DNA of 64,000 nucleotides from Bryoerythrophyllum caledonicum (lineage: Eukaryota > Streptophyta > Bryopsida > Pottiales > Pottiaceae), in assembly GCA_963971425.1 (NCBI GenBank), contig OZ020522.1, positions 4,252,168 to 4,316,167 on the forward strand, in the 5' to 3' direction. Within the stretch, counting starts at the first letter, position 1. Every line of letters begins with the position of its first letter. Below, one piece after another: positions 13,101 through 25,053 of this stretch. The notes under the pieces are model-generated. The model ran no database searches and was not told the origin of the DNA. It was given only the letters and a program-made list of their open reading frames with translations. Position numbers and translations under genes: made by a program.

Positions 13101-13204
13101 CCGGTGTACATTTGGAGGTTGTGTAATGGATCCGGGCGGTGTGTTCGATTGGCAGCCAAAACTGCAACATGGCTTGGTGCTGGGCTCTCGGTAGAGCTGG
13201 TCAT
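10144..13204 (-). CDS. PRM1-like multi-pass plasma-membrane protein, seven exons
   Basis: Exons on the minus strand are 13204-13067, 12926-12736, 12243-12028, 11545-11487, 11320-11284, 10844-10773 and 10684-10144. All junctions are GT-AG and phases agree, giving 417 aa. I recognise the plant family annotated as PRM1-like plasma membrane fusion or transmembrane proteins (Arabidopsis At2g12400 type) from YTGGWNIS near residue 40, CVAMEEWV near 245 and TITQENCPAM near 320. Five hydrophobic segments are visible, at about 50-72, 95-115, 184-203, 210-235 and 333-355. The fourth, LVAIGWLLVMGTSILWG, is especially family-like. The start is the ATG of MTSSTESPAPS; the exon-1 frame is open upstream only briefly. 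Family members are usually 500-550 aa. The shortfall is in the loop between CVAMEEWV and the last membrane segment. Exact function in plants is not established. A membrane-remodelling role is inferred only from the family name. Confidence 0.88.
10955..11065. repeat. Short direct and inverted repeats in the PRM1-like intron
   Basis: TTTTATGTATCTACATTTGAA occurs nearly identically at about 10962 and 11036, and ATCACTATGTTA pairs with TAACATAGTGAT between the two copies. The structure sits in the intron between exons 5 and 6 and looks like a small local duplication or foldback. Confidence 0.6.
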
Positions 13205-13493
13205 TGTCTTGGAAAATTGATTGTTGTCTTTGATTTTCCAAAGTGATCAAGAAATTTCACTTGATGGAATATGATATCTGTAGTCTTTCTCTTCTTGTAA
13301 TTACTTCCAGCTATTCAAGTAAAACCTAAATCAAATTTTGGTCATCATTCTCGTGCCATATGAAACGGCGCAACATCAAATTTGACTAATTTTCAGGACA
13401 AAGAATCCTGAGCACTGGACCCATGTACACTTTAAACTCCTTCTACAATATCACCATACCCTAAATCCATATCCTATCCTTGTAATTGCGAGA
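13205..13493 (-). promoter_or_regulatory. Likely 5' region of the PRM1-like gene
   Basis: This is the only stretch between the ATG and the TTAA element at 13494, so the core promoter is either here or within the element. I could not identify a convincing TATA box. The assignment rests on position. Confidence 0.35.
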
Positions 13494-14374
13494 TTAACCC
13501 CTCAAGGACCGGACCTTGTGCTTCACCAAAACCACCCCGGAAACTACCACTTTGACATGAGATACTATTAGAGTAATTAAAACATCCATTTACTATTTTC
13601 AACCGCATGATCTTCAAGCTAACTACTAGTGGTAGACATCCGAAACAAATCGTTAAAGTTGACCATGCGGATTGTAAGATACAAGCATTTGAAGAGTGCA
13701 AAATTATTTTTTTCGATGTGCCGAGACAAGGCCAACGTACTTTGACTCAAGATAATGGCAAATTTTTCCACTACATATTGTATACGCTCAATGGATCTAT
13801 GTTCTACCTTGTGTTAGGTCATTGCACGCCAAAAATCACAAGTAATGGAGGTGTTTACAATAAGAAAAATGGACCTGCAATGACTAGGGGTATAGTGAGT
13901 GGCCCTTTACTCAGGAAAAACAATCTTATTTTTGAATTAGAGAAATAATTGTTGAATCTCCAATCCGAATGGTGAATAAAGATATCATGACTTATTCTAG
14001 CAATTGAAAAATATATTTTTCAAAAAAAGTAAAATCTCTAATTTCTATGCGTTTTAAAGTGAAAAAATGAAGGTAGCTAAGAACTTTCCTTCACTACTAC
14101 CCGCCTCAAAAAAGTGTAATTGTCAACTCTAGAGTAGCACTATTCATCTCTACACTACCCTGCCCGGCTGCAAAAAGAGTCGAGCTTTTTTGTTTGAAGT
14201 ACCACAACTTTTTCCTTGTAAGTCCAAAGAAAGAAAGAAAAATTCCTCACAAAGATAACTTGTATTTCTATTCTCACTAAAAATTTCAATAAGTTATCTT
14301 CAAAAATAAATTTTTAGGAACGTGCCCAAAATTAATTTGTACCCCGCAGGTACAAATGGTCCTTTAGGGATTAA
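13494..14374 (+). mobile_element. TTAA-flanked element, copy 2
   Basis: The start is TTAACCCCTCAAGGACCGG and the end is GGTCCTTTAGGGATTAA. Just inside the right end is the family motif AGGAACGTGCCCAAAA. One mismatch in each terminal repeat shows moderate age. It lies about 290 bp upstream of the PRM1-like start codon. Confidence 0.75.
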
Positions 14375-15174
14375 GTCGGGTTGCATACACTTAGACTTAG
14401 GTGGAATTTGGTCCATTATTATAACATCTTCTCATTGGGGCATGTGATAGGCCAAAACTTGTAACTTGATTGTGACAAATTTTGAGGTCATTGTCAATAG
14501 ACTTGTCAATTTCACATAATTTTTAATGGATTTTTCTTGTATCCGCTACTTGATTGTATACAAAGATGTTATGAAGCTTACACAAATTAGAACATGATTT
14601 TTACATGTGATTCAAGAGATTTTCATTTACAAATCATAGGATTGTTGCTTGAAGATCATTTTCAATAAGATTTTAGACCAAAATCATTTGGCACCATTCA
14701 AGGAGACGGAGAACGCCCTCCAGAACATCGGATCCCCCCTTCTTTATGAATCCAACTCTAGCAACAATCCAAGCATCCTTGCATTGAACAACCTTGGTCG
14801 GCAAAGACAGCCATGAATGAACCTCAACAAACCCTGCCCACGTTCCCTGCCCCCCGGCCCCCCTCAACGTTCCTAAGCCACAAAAAGTAATTTTGGCACT
14901 TCACTTTCTCGAGTTTATTCACGGTTGTCTTTGTCGACTACGGTTATCTCTCAATGGGTTTGGTCTTGGTCGTCATGCATTCATCACAAGGTTGCTCGAG
15001 TTGTTGCTAGAGTTGGGTTTCATTAGAAGAGGGGGGCAGCCTGATGTTTTGGAGGATGCTCCCCCTTTCTTGGGATGTTGCCAATCATTTTTCATATGTA
15101 TGAAAATACTACACAATATGTAGTTGTAGGTATTCATTGTATTTGTGTGTGTTTCATGAATTTGGCGATATATA
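14375..15174. other. Intergenic, no supported gene
   Basis: Open frames at 14673-14867 (minus) and 14893-15123 (plus) contain related text (HSWLSLPTKV and HGCLCRLRL) because two short segments here are imperfect repeats: one is inverted relative to the other. Neither has a recognised domain. Confidence 0.4.
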
Positions 15175-16504
15175 TTAACCTCTAAAAGCCCAAGGCATTT
15201 TCCATCATGAAACACTCCAAAACTGCCATCATCAATAAGTGGCAACATAATCTAACATTAAAGCCTAATTTCAGACTGTTAACCATGCAATCTTAAAATC
15301 GACATGTATATGAACTTACAATACAAATTTGGTTGCAATCCACTACACGGATGTCAATATAATAGCGTTTGAAGTGCAAAGAAAAGAAATTTCCCCCCCT
15401 TGCCCGACAAAATGAGCCTACTTTAACTAGGCATATCTTCTAGTTTTTACAGTGAAATGTGATTAAATCTTTTACCAATATGACTAATATGTTGTTAGCT
15501 ATTTGTGTGCAAAATTTGAGGTCAATTCGAGGGGTAATAGATGTAGAATTATATACTTTAGTGAAAGGGGGTACAAAATGATGACAATTACTACATAAGT
15601 GATATGACATTGTTTGTTTCATACAAGTTGTTGCATTTGAGAATCCCAATGGTGGAAACTTACAAATTTTTTCCTCACTAATTTTAGAAAAAGAAACTAT
15701 TAAAATTAGTAAAATCCATAATTTTCATGAATATATGGAATAAATAAAGCATTATGGGAAAGGGCACTGCTTGAAATTGGGGACACATCACAAAATAAAG
15801 GGCCACGCCATTCATCCACTCCACTTGAAGGTAAGGTCTTTTTGGATTAGACTTGAATACAAGCAGAGTCTTCAAAGCATTCAATCAAAATGAAATAAAC
15901 AAATCTTCTTTATTTGACATGCACAGGCCCGCGGTGCTATAGTGGCGGTCGATAGAATTGTTTTGAATTTAAAAAACAATCATTATAAAAAAAATTACAA
16001 AGAAAGGAAAAAGAACTGGCGACCCGCTGTTGACAACCCTCAACTAGAAGAGGGGGGAATTTTTTTTTAAAATCTCCGCGGGCCCTCTTTTGGCGCGAGA
16101 CGTTGGCGGGCGAGCTGACGGCTAGTTGTTTGTTGTTTTCTTTTATTATTTTTTAACTCTTTCAATAATTTTCAAAGCTTTCTCCACTTGGACTTCGTGC
16201 GTAGAAGTCTAGACTCCTTTCCTCGCTCTTTCTGTCCCAAAATTCCACCCCATTTTTCTCCTCAAATTGCATTGGTTGACATGGCTGCCCCTGTAGTCCA
16301 AACTCCCCATTTTGAGCTTTGAAGGCTAATAACTTTTGAACCAAAAGTCCAAAATCATATTTGAAAAGTTCCCCATGTAGATTTCATCAAGGAAAATGCA
16401 GTGTAAAGTTTTCATAAGCATCATGGTATATTTTTCCACTCAAAGGTACATGCCCAAAATCCAAAACGTACGCCCCCACGTACACTTGGGCTCTTAGGGG
16501 TTAA
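15175..16504 (+). mobile_element. TTAA-flanked element, copy 3 (long, probably nested)
   Basis: The copy starts TTAACCTCTAAAAGCCC at 15175 and ends CTTGGGCTCTTAGGGGTTAA at 16504. At 1330 bp it is longer than most relatives. A G+C-richer block at about 15930-16150 may be an insertion. The right interior carries the family motif TGCCCAAAATCCAAAACGTACG. Confidence 0.7.
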
Positions 16505-17237
16505 GGTATTCTAAGAGTTCTATAACTCCAAATCCCAATCCAATTTTTGCACCTCACTTATCGCAAGTATGTCCAATTGGGCGAGTTCATGTGAACATGC
16601 GGGCTTACACAACGCTTCTGTGCGTCGCTTCATACCTGAACTACCGGGAATCTTTCTCAAAGAGAAAAATAGCGACCGCCGTGTCCAGAATCGGCCAGAT
16701 CGTCGCTACAGGGTTAATTTAACAGGGAAAAGAGCACCATCGGAGAAAGAAAAAGAGGTGGATCCAGTCAAAACATCAGGCACGCACCTCAACTACGTAA
16801 TAGTTTGCATGTCACTGTGCACGAGGTACCTCTCCTCCCTATTATACACTAATTTATGTCCCAAGGCTATCATGTCTTGTTGAAATGCTGTGGAAGTACA
16901 TGGTCTCATTCATAGATGGCCCACTTTGAGTGCTTCATCACACAATTAGCAGTGCGCAACTTGGAGAGCAAGTGGAGAAATTTTCCGGTACGCAGCATGT
17001 TGCCCAAAATCATGGGGCTCATCGTTGTCACTTCCAAATTCCAATGTTGTTCGTACTACGACACATCTCTAATAATGATATTTAGGCAAACCGTACTAAT
17101 CGATTTAAATATACTATAAGTTTTTACTCTTGATAAGTATTATTACCAACTATATTCACAATGATCCCCCTCTTTCAAAATTATAGATAGTTGTGCTCTC
17201 ACTAAAAATATTTTGAAGTGAGCATTTTTCAAATTAA
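16505..17237. other. Intergenic, no supported gene
   Basis: The plus-strand open frames at 16569-16883 and 16916-17119 show no recognisable domain. I see no further repeats. Confidence 0.4.
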
Positions 17238-18185
17238 TTAACCCCTAAATTTCCAAGAGTCCCCTAAGGGGTCTCCTGAAAGTTCGGGCAAGTTCCTATG
17301 TTGTCATTTAATAATAGTTTTCTTTGAAATTTTTAATGTAGATGGAAATTACTAAACGCTTTGTGTAAGTCCAATTTTTTCCTAAATCCAACATTTAATG
17401 AAAAAGTTATAGGGTTTTGAAGTTCAAATGGGGAGAGCGGGCATGTTGGGCAACTCCAAAAACTTTTACTAAGACACTCTATTGAATGTGAGATTTTCAA
17501 TAACAACTAATAATATCATTTCCTTTCATATTGTCAAAAAATATCTTCAGTGTAAAAAAAAGCATATAAATCCAAGTCAAACATTTTCACACATTTTTGT
17601 GCATTGTTGGGCAAAGTACCAAAAAAAACTTCTTCTTTTTCACATAAAACTATGAGATCATCATATTTTTATTTTTTATTTTCCCCCACGACATTATGTG
17701 GTGTAAACCTACTTCTTGACCATTCAGATTCTCATTCTAAAACATACTAAGTTCACAAAAAAATATAACAAAAATTGACAATTTTTGAACCTCCACTCCT
17801 TGCACAATTTTTTTGAATATGCTACCACCATTCTCTACCTCTAAAAATTGGAGTACATGGAACTAATATCGTGCTTAACATGATGGAATGGATTTAGACC
17901 TTGTGTAGTGCAAAAATTTGACACTCAGTGAAGTCAAAGTCTCCTAATCCACGAAATGCAGGGAAGAAAATGGACCTTTTTCTCCACTTTAAACACTATA
18001 ATATTACAATCCGTGCGGTCAAACTTTATGAATTTTTTTAAGTAAGTTACATAATAAGTCTCAATTGAGATCCAACGGTTAAAATTAGAAGTAAAAGTTT
18101 TTGGTTTCGTCCTCACTCCTTGCACCAAAACAAGCACTTTTGAAGTGTACTTAGTGTGAAATTGTCAAAGAAATTTAGGGGTTAA
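17238..18185 (-). mobile_element. TTAA-flanked element, copy 4
   Basis: TTAACCCCTAAATTTCC at the left and AAATTTAGGGGTTAA at the right flank an interior matching the reverse complement of the copies at 25054 and 43868, for example the conserved segment near TGAAGTCAAAG and the CTCCACTCCTTGCAC motif. Confidence 0.75.
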
Positions 18186-18248
18186 ATTAAATATCAATAT
18201 TAGTGAAGTGAGATGCCACTTCCAATTTCTTGGTGACACTTCTACACG

Positions 18249-18523
18249 GCGTGGACAGGACGTCCCCCAAGCTCGGACTTACCCGAGGTGGGCCCCGTCT
18301 TAATTGCATGGGCTCATTTTTCTGGCCCTCCCATTTTGGGGGGGTCAGAGGCCTTTTTCGGCTTTTTTTTACAAAATTGGGGCCTATGGCTGTTGTCTAG
18401 TCTCAAGGTCCCCACTGGCTAAATTTAGGCCCCCATTAAAAAACAAAATAGGGGCGAGGTTTTGGCCCCACCACCTCTTCCCCCACCCAGTAAGTCCGAG
18501 CGTGGGGATGTCCTGTCAAATTG
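18249..18523. mobile_element. Small inverted-repeat element with 10 bp direct flanks
   Basis: GACAGGACGTCCCC plus GCTCGGACTTAC at the left (18253-18283) is matched in inverse orientation by GTAAGTCCGAGCGTGGGG and ATGTCCTGTC at the right (18490-18516), a terminal inverted repeat of about 28 bp. The decamer CTTCTACACG flanks both sides (18239-18248 and 18524-18533) and looks like a target-site duplication. The length of the duplication points to a hAT- or Mutator-type origin. No protein is encoded. Confidence 0.65.
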
Positions 18524-18533
18524 CTTCTACACG

Positions 18534-19372
18534 ATCATGTGCTTCTTCTTTTTTCTATTCTCACCTTGTTTTTCAAACCCCTGGTGAATCTTTAATCTAC
18601 ACTAATTTTAGAAAGGTGAGCAGAATTTTTCATGTCCCCAGTCAAAACTGGAACTTGTGGTTTGTCCAAAAATGTTAGAAGACATTTCTCTTGATCTTTC
18701 CTTGAGCAGGAAGTTTTTTCTTGGAGTTGCGTGAAATTGTACCCAAGAAGTTGAAATCAGAGCCTACAAATTCTTGAACAAAGGCCATCTTGGTCATCAC
18801 TCAAGAAATTTCGTCACCTGCATCATGGTACATTCACCTCCCTTGACAACAGCCTTGTTTATTCGGTCTGCTATATACAAAGGCTGTTATTTGGAGCAGA
18901 TGTCATAATGGAAAGGGTGGGTTATGGGCCATGGCTGTAACAACAAGTTTTGTTGTTTTTAGAAAATAAATACATGTTACAAACCCAAGCCGCTTGTTAT
19001 AATGAATTTGTTGTGGTATTTGATGCTATTGTAAAGGGAACTTGCTGTACTTATATCAAGAAAAGTGCAGGTTTTGGGATGTAGATCATTCGAGTGTATG
19101 AGGGTACTGAACCAGCATCGCACATGCATCAAAGGGTATCAGAGTAGTATCACATGAGTATCACAATGGTATTTGCCGAGAAGTGCACAAATAGTGCCAG
19201 TTGTTAGCTCCAACCATGGAAATGCTACACATACGGTCCAAGATGACCCTAAACTACCAGGTGATGGTGGGAGATACCCAAACCAAATAAAGTGGTTGTA
19301 GGTTCAATTCATAAGTGTGAAATTTTCTCTCTACTTGATGGGACTGCTACAAGTTGCTAATATAGCAACTAG
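18534..19372. other. Intergenic, no supported gene
   Basis: No open frame longer than 60 codons with recognisable content and no clear repeat. Confidence 0.4.
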
Positions 19373-19386
19373 TGTGCCAAAGAAAA

Positions 19387-19816
19387 AGGCACCAAGGCCT
19401 TGGTGTAGTGGTTTCGATCATGACACACTGGTGAGGTGGTTGTGAGTTCAAGTCCTATTGCCAGCGTGGTGCCTATGACAATAGTCCACCCAATTATGGT
19501 TGGAGGTCCCAAGGCCTCGTTGTATGGGGACTCACAAAGCCCTTGGGGGAGATGACATGTCGGTTGTCACTAAGGCAATTAGTGTAGAGAAGCACTTAGT
19601 GTAGAAAAGTGTTTACCCTCAAGAGGGGGGAGTAGTTCTATTACACTAGCCAATGTCCCGTGGCCATATGCTTAGTTAAGAGAATGAACACCCTCAAGAG
19701 GGGGGAGTAGTTCTATTACACTAGCCAATGTCCCGTGGCCATATGCTTAGTTAAGAGAATGAACAAACACTATATTCATGTCGGTATCCTTCGGAGACCG
19801 CAGTTCTTCTTCTCCT
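19387..19816 (+). mobile_element. tRNA-derived SINE with LINE-like 3' tail
   Basis: The head carries box A (GGTGTAGTGGTTTCGA, about 19404) and box B (GTGAGTTCAAGTCC, about 19440). The body runs to about 19610. The tail (19615-19816) matches the 3' end of the non-LTR element at 52196-58064, including GGGGAGTAGT, the GAACAAACACTATATTCA block and GTTCTTCTTCT. Direct flanks TGTGCCAAAGAAAA (19373-19386) and TGTGCCAAGGAAAA (19817-19830) differ at one base and are a target-site duplication. A 75 bp stretch of the tail is duplicated in tandem. Confidence 0.85.
19615..19764 (+). repeat. Perfect 75 bp tandem duplication inside the SINE tail
   Basis: The unit beginning ACCCTCAAGAGGGGGGAGTA at 19615 is repeated base for base from 19690. 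No difference is visible between the two units. Confidence 0.9.
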
Positions 19817-19830
19817 TGTGCCAAGGAAAA

Positions 19831-21136
19831 TTGAGTAAGTAAAAAAAAAATGGCACACACTTGTCGGGTTTTAGTTCTCCATATTTCCTTTTGCACATCC
19901 TACAGGAATGTGGCCAGGGGAAGAGGACAGGAAAGGCAGGCGCACACACAAGCATCCCACAATATCATTCGGAATGCAGGACTTGAGGAATCTCTCTTTC
20001 GCACCCTCATCAGATGCTCAGTTTTGCAAGGAACCTTTGCTACGATGCCCAGGATGATGCCACTTCCCTTATCCACCGTTAACCTCCACAAGCATAAAGT
20101 GTGGGAAATTTTTTCTGTCTCATCTACTTTTTTTTAAGTGGTTGGAGGAATATCACTTCGAAAGAATTTCAGTCTCACTAGATGGCTGCGGCCGTCAAAT
20201 CTAAGAATATTGTTAGTTTAACTACTAAGGACCACATGTACACTTTGACTGCAGTAATTTTTCAATAAAAAAATTTACCCCATCATCTCATAAAAGATCC
20301 TATGGTTACATTCTCAAGAAAGTGCCTTGGCAATGTTTGGCCCTCTAACACCGAGTGACTCATTTTGGGTCGGTTTGGCACGATAATCTTGATAGCAACC
20401 GCTACAAGCCACCTCCATGAAAGACTTAATTTACAAGAAGGAGGTGGTGGAAGATGGGCATCTTTTGAGACAATCGCCACAAAAATCGGTGCAAGCATCA
20501 TCAAGCAACAATGATTTCCGTCAATGGGGGTTTTGATGAACAGTACCATGGGCGTAGATGTTGACCTTCATGATCTAGAACACTTGTAGATTCTTGCAGG
20601 CTAAAAAAACGCTCAAGGGTGAATCAATGGAATAGAGATTCCTCTAAAATGCCTTGATTAGTTTAGGGTGACATAGCTCGGTGTCACCCAAGTGGGTCAG
20701 GGAAATGATAAGAAGATAAGGCCCACTTGACCAGTCAACACCCAAATGTACGAGTGGCCTAGATGGTGTCCTGCTTATTCTGCCTGGACGTAGATTTCTG
20801 CAGGCCAAACTGAGAAGTATGTGCCAGCGGTGTGGCATTTAAATTCATTAACTGTTAGGGGCCTAGATTAGAACCGGTTGTCCTTTTGTGCTGTTGTTAT
20901 CATTATTAATGATTGATAGGACTACAGTAAAGCTGTAGGAGTATAGGACATGTAATACAGTAGGAGTACAGTATAGGACATGTTGCAGATTTTGGGGTTG
21001 GAATATAGGTACATACAGTATTTTAGAGCTGCCTGAATACGATCTCATCCTTGAACGACGTGCACAACGGTTGGCAAAGAATCCACTGTTGACTGCAACT
21101 CGGAAAAGCATATCAGCCTTTGACGTTAGAACTTTA
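19831..21136. other. Intergenic, no supported gene
   Basis: Open frames at 19850-20137, 20283-20549 and 20863-21111 have no recognised motifs. Near 20920-20990 short repeats of GTAGGAGTA and TATAGGACATGT occur. Confidence 0.4.
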
Positions 21137-23389
21137 GGGGGGTTTTACACTATGGTGGAGAACTCCACCAGCCGGTCAAGAAGTCCCGGCCAAGACATGG
21201 TTATTTGAGGCGAGCGGTGGATGTTGGACAAGATAAAAAAAGAATAAAGTAATGCATGAAGAAGTCTTGACCGGTTAGTATAGGGTGAGGCCCTCCCGGC
21301 CGAGCCTCACCCGGCGTAACGCCCACCCGCGTTTGAAAATTGAATGATTATTTTCTTACAACTGCCCGCACATATCTGCAAACTGGGCTTTTGGCCGTGA
21401 GGTTCTATAATGCCCTGTGGTCGCGGACATTCCGGGTTATAATGTTCACCGGAATGAACGGGAGGAAAATGCAGGCGGGCGTTATGTAGTGTAAACACCC
21501 AACGGTGAAGTCCACCGGCCAATTTCACAAGGTGAAGACCACCGGTGAACTTCACCACCAAGAAAGTTTATGCTAGCCAATGGAAACCACAATATCTAAT
21601 GGTCCCCATGGACATGTTATGTAACATGATGGGCTCCGTTGAACTACAAAAATTTATATCTTTTGCATCAAATGTCCAAATGTAGTACGGTAACAATTGT
21701 TGGGAAAAAAACCCCTCCTTGTCTAGTTTGTGTGGTAAAAATTTCACATGAATACAATATACATGTTGTTAGCACACACAACCATGTTATAATTGATTTG
21801 TTTCAAACCTTTTAATTATTTGCTTGCCTTTTCTTCAATTACCACATAGGGCTTGTTGAAGCTGACATTAGACTAGGTAACAAGACATCTATGTACTCAC
21901 TGCGGGTTCTACTTTATAATTTTTATACTACAAAAAAAATTTGATTTGGTTGTTCAAAATTTATTTACCAAAAGTACATCAGGAAAATAGAAGGAAATTT
22001 TGTTCATATGTAGAATATATTAGAGATATATGTTTCTTATGGTCATATTGATTCCATATGGGTCATAAATCGCATTCCATATCAATATTGACATAAAATC
22101 AATATTGTTTCAATCCTTCTTGAGATCATATTGTGAAAAGACAATATGAAGTTGGTATAAAATATTTTCAATACAATAATTTTTAAAATGAAATATGAAA
22201 AATAACACATAATTTGAAAAAGATATTAGTATGAAACTTTAGGACATTATTTTTTTGTCTGGACAATAATTGACCCAATTAATAGAAATGAAATGATTTT
22301 TGCATATTAGACGAGTGTGTAAAAGAAATCTCAAAAGATCTCAATATAAAAATAAAAATAAGATATACCTTGACAACGATTGATGTCCAAATATAAGGTC
22401 AAACTCAGAAGCAACTATTCTAGATAAAACATGTACCATCAATGTAAGTTGTTTTTTTAATTTCCTTCCCACTTTTTGCCAATGTCATCTTGTCTTTTCC
22501 TTTTAATTTCTTCAATGCGCCAACTCTTTGTAGATGAAAAATCATTTTCCAAATTAGCTTTTGATTTCTTTGAACAAAAGGATGGATATCTCCCATCTAC
22601 TTATTGTTATAAGGTCCCCCATGCATTTTTGGCCATAATCACCTTTCAAAATCTATACATTTTACATCAAGTGTAAAAATGTAGTAAAACCTGTTGGAAA
22701 AAATGGTCCTACTTGTCTATTTTGTGTAGTAAAAACTTCACATGAATTCAACATACAATGTACTTTTGAGAGCCATTTATTACACCGGGTTAACTCTACT
22801 TCTTGTTAAGAAAACATAATCTAGCATAGAGTTTTTGGGTTACAATCAACTTTGAAAATCTAAGAAAAAGTAACAAGCAATGAACTCCTACTTGAAACAC
22901 AAGCCCCATAATCATGTCATTTACAAGTAAAGAACAGTTGAAAATCAATAGCAATAAAAATTTGCAAATATGTAGAACCCCCTTCTACTAAAATGCACGT
23001 AATACACTCAATACTAATCTAATGGACTTGAAATTTCTACCACATAAACTAGACAAAAATGCGCATCTTTGAACTGAAGTAAAATTTAGCGAATTTGGAT
23101 GGGGAAAGATTTTTTTTAGTAAGTTCTTCTTCTCCAGTGGTTTGGTTTCTTGTCCGGGGGGTTGAGGTCGGACAAGAAACTAATCCAGAGGAGAGGACCT
23201 CTTCAAAAAATTGTTGCCACATAGGCATCCATGTCATTTTTTCATCCATGCTTAAAGTTCTTCACCGGTCAAGTCTTGGCCATAGTGTAAACCCAATCCG
23301 GTGAAGAACATATTGTTCTCGAATCATATTGCTCCATTTCCCTTGAATTCTTGGCCGGTGGAGTTCTCCACCATAGTGTAAAGGGGGCC
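21137..23389. mobile_element. Non-autonomous element with TTA duplications (PIF/Harbinger-like)
   Basis: The left end, after TTA at 21134-21136, reads GGGGGGTTTTACACTATGG; the right end, before TTA at 23390-23392, is its near inverse (CCATAGTGTAAAGGGGGCC). The similarity continues inward through GTGGAGAACTCCACC and GGCCAAG/GGTCAAG. A 3 bp TTA duplication and G-rich ends fit the PIF/Harbinger superfamily. Internally a block near 21640-21770 recurs at about 22640-22780 (AAAATTT/CTATACATTTT..., then TTGTCTA-TTTGTGT-GTAAAAA-TTCACATGAAT), so the interior is partly duplicated. No transposase is present. Confidence 0.7.
23108..23208. repeat. Imperfect foldback of about 45 bp arms
   Basis: GTTTCTTGTCCG and CGGACAAGAAAC form a perfect 12 bp stem with a short loop; outside it, TTCTTCTTCTCCAGTGG pairs imperfectly with CCAGAGGAGAGGACCTCTTC. 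It lies inside the 21137-23389 element. Confidence 0.65.
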
Positions 23390-23427
23390 TTAGACATGGC
23401 TCACAATTATGGAGAGTTCCTTGACCG

Positions 23428-24325
23428 TTAAAAGCCCGTGACGATTTCACATAAAAAAACATTTCATTCTAGTGCAATGAGTAAGGAAGGAAACAAAACC
23501 TAATATTTATCCTTTTGACCGTAGGATCTCCATAAAGACTTACTAAGTAACATACTCACAAAATTTCATACACTTTGACCGCACGGATTGAAAGATAATA
23601 GTGTTTAAGGTTAAAAAATGGTTCATTTTCTTCCTTGCGTTCAGTGGATCAACAAACTTTGACTTCACTTGGTATTAAAATTTTGCACTACACAAGGTCT
23701 AAATCTTTTACCACTGTGTTGAGCATGATGTTAGTTCCGTATACAACAATTTGTAGAGGTAGAGAAGGGGTGTAGCACATTCAAAACAAGTGTGCAAGGA
23801 GTGGAGGTTCAAAAATTGCCAATTCACGATTTTTTTGTTGAGAATCTAATATGTTTTAGAATGATAATCCAAACGGTCAATAAGAAGGTTTACACCACAC
23901 ATTTTTGTTGAAAAAATAAAAAGTGAAAAATATGAAGATCTCTAGGTTTTATGTAAAAAAGATTAAGTTTTTTTCCCCACTTGTCCGAAATGTGTAAAAA
24001 TGTGTTAAATGTTTTTTTACACTAAGACAAGAATTTTTTTGACATCTTCATAGGACATAATATTCTCTACATGTATGGAAAATCTCAATGTCAATAGAGA
24101 CTTTAAGCAAAATTTTGGAGCTACCCAGAGTCCCCATTTATAACTTTGAGTGGTACTAACTTTCAAACCATGAATCCAAAAATAATAATAAAAATATTTC
24201 CATGGAGCTCTTATCAGTGACAATCTAGTGTAAGAGTTTTTTTAAAAGGATTTTTTTGAAATTTTAGGAACGTGCCCAAAATCCAAAACGTACGCTCCAC
24301 GTACACTTGGGCTCTTACAAGTTAA
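23428..24325 (+). mobile_element. TTAA-flanked element, copy 5 (degenerate ends)
   Basis: Left end TTAAAAGCCCGTGACGATTTCAC; right end CACTTGGGCTCTTACAAGTTAA. The interior is collinear with copies 6 and 9 (AAGGAAGGAAACAAAACC, CACACTTTGACCGCACGGATT-like and AGGTAGAGAAGGGGTGTAG motifs). It begins 36 bp beyond the Harbinger-like element's TTA. Confidence 0.7.
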
Positions 24326-25053
24326 GGAGAGTTCATTAACCTTATACTGCCGAGGAAGCTCGAAATGGAACTCCGGAGGTGCTAAAACTCATGAAATCCA
24401 TGAGAAACTAGGCTTTGAGATACAAGGTTCAAATTTGCGCACACATTACATGAACACTCTCCAACAATTAGATCATGATTTAGATTTATAGAACTCTTGG
24501 AAAAGCTAGGAATACAACACAAAATACATCAACTACACTAAAATACATTGAATACACTGAATACCATGCCACATACTATGTTGTATTTCACACACATGCA
24601 CATTGATTCTGGTCTTAAATTTTGATTGAACTTAATCTTTAAGACATTCTTCATTGTTTTGTGATTGTTGTGCTCTCTCCTCACAAACAAAACTTCCGTT
24701 TTGATTCGTATAAGGTTGGAACATTTTTGTATACAATCAAGCATAAAAAAGCAAGAAAATCACCAATTATTGTGTATAAATATTTCCTTCACATATGATA
24801 TGTCAATACGAAGCTATCAACCTAGTGCACACGTAAACCGCTCTTGTTCAAAGTAAAAAATTCTTGCAAGATTCTATTGATGATTAAAGTAGTACGCCCT
24901 CCAAAATCCACAGTTTTCAATATCCAAATATGGTAACTTTAAACACTATAATCTATTCCATCAACCGTTGGACGTTGTGCAAAATCCCGTTCTAAAACAA
25001 AAAAATCAGCATAAATCTTGATTTTTCCAAAAACATGAATGTGCAGTAAAGGG
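24326..25053. other. Intergenic, no supported gene
   Basis: Only short open frames without recognised motifs are present (24538-24744 minus, 24665-24856 plus). Confidence 0.4.
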
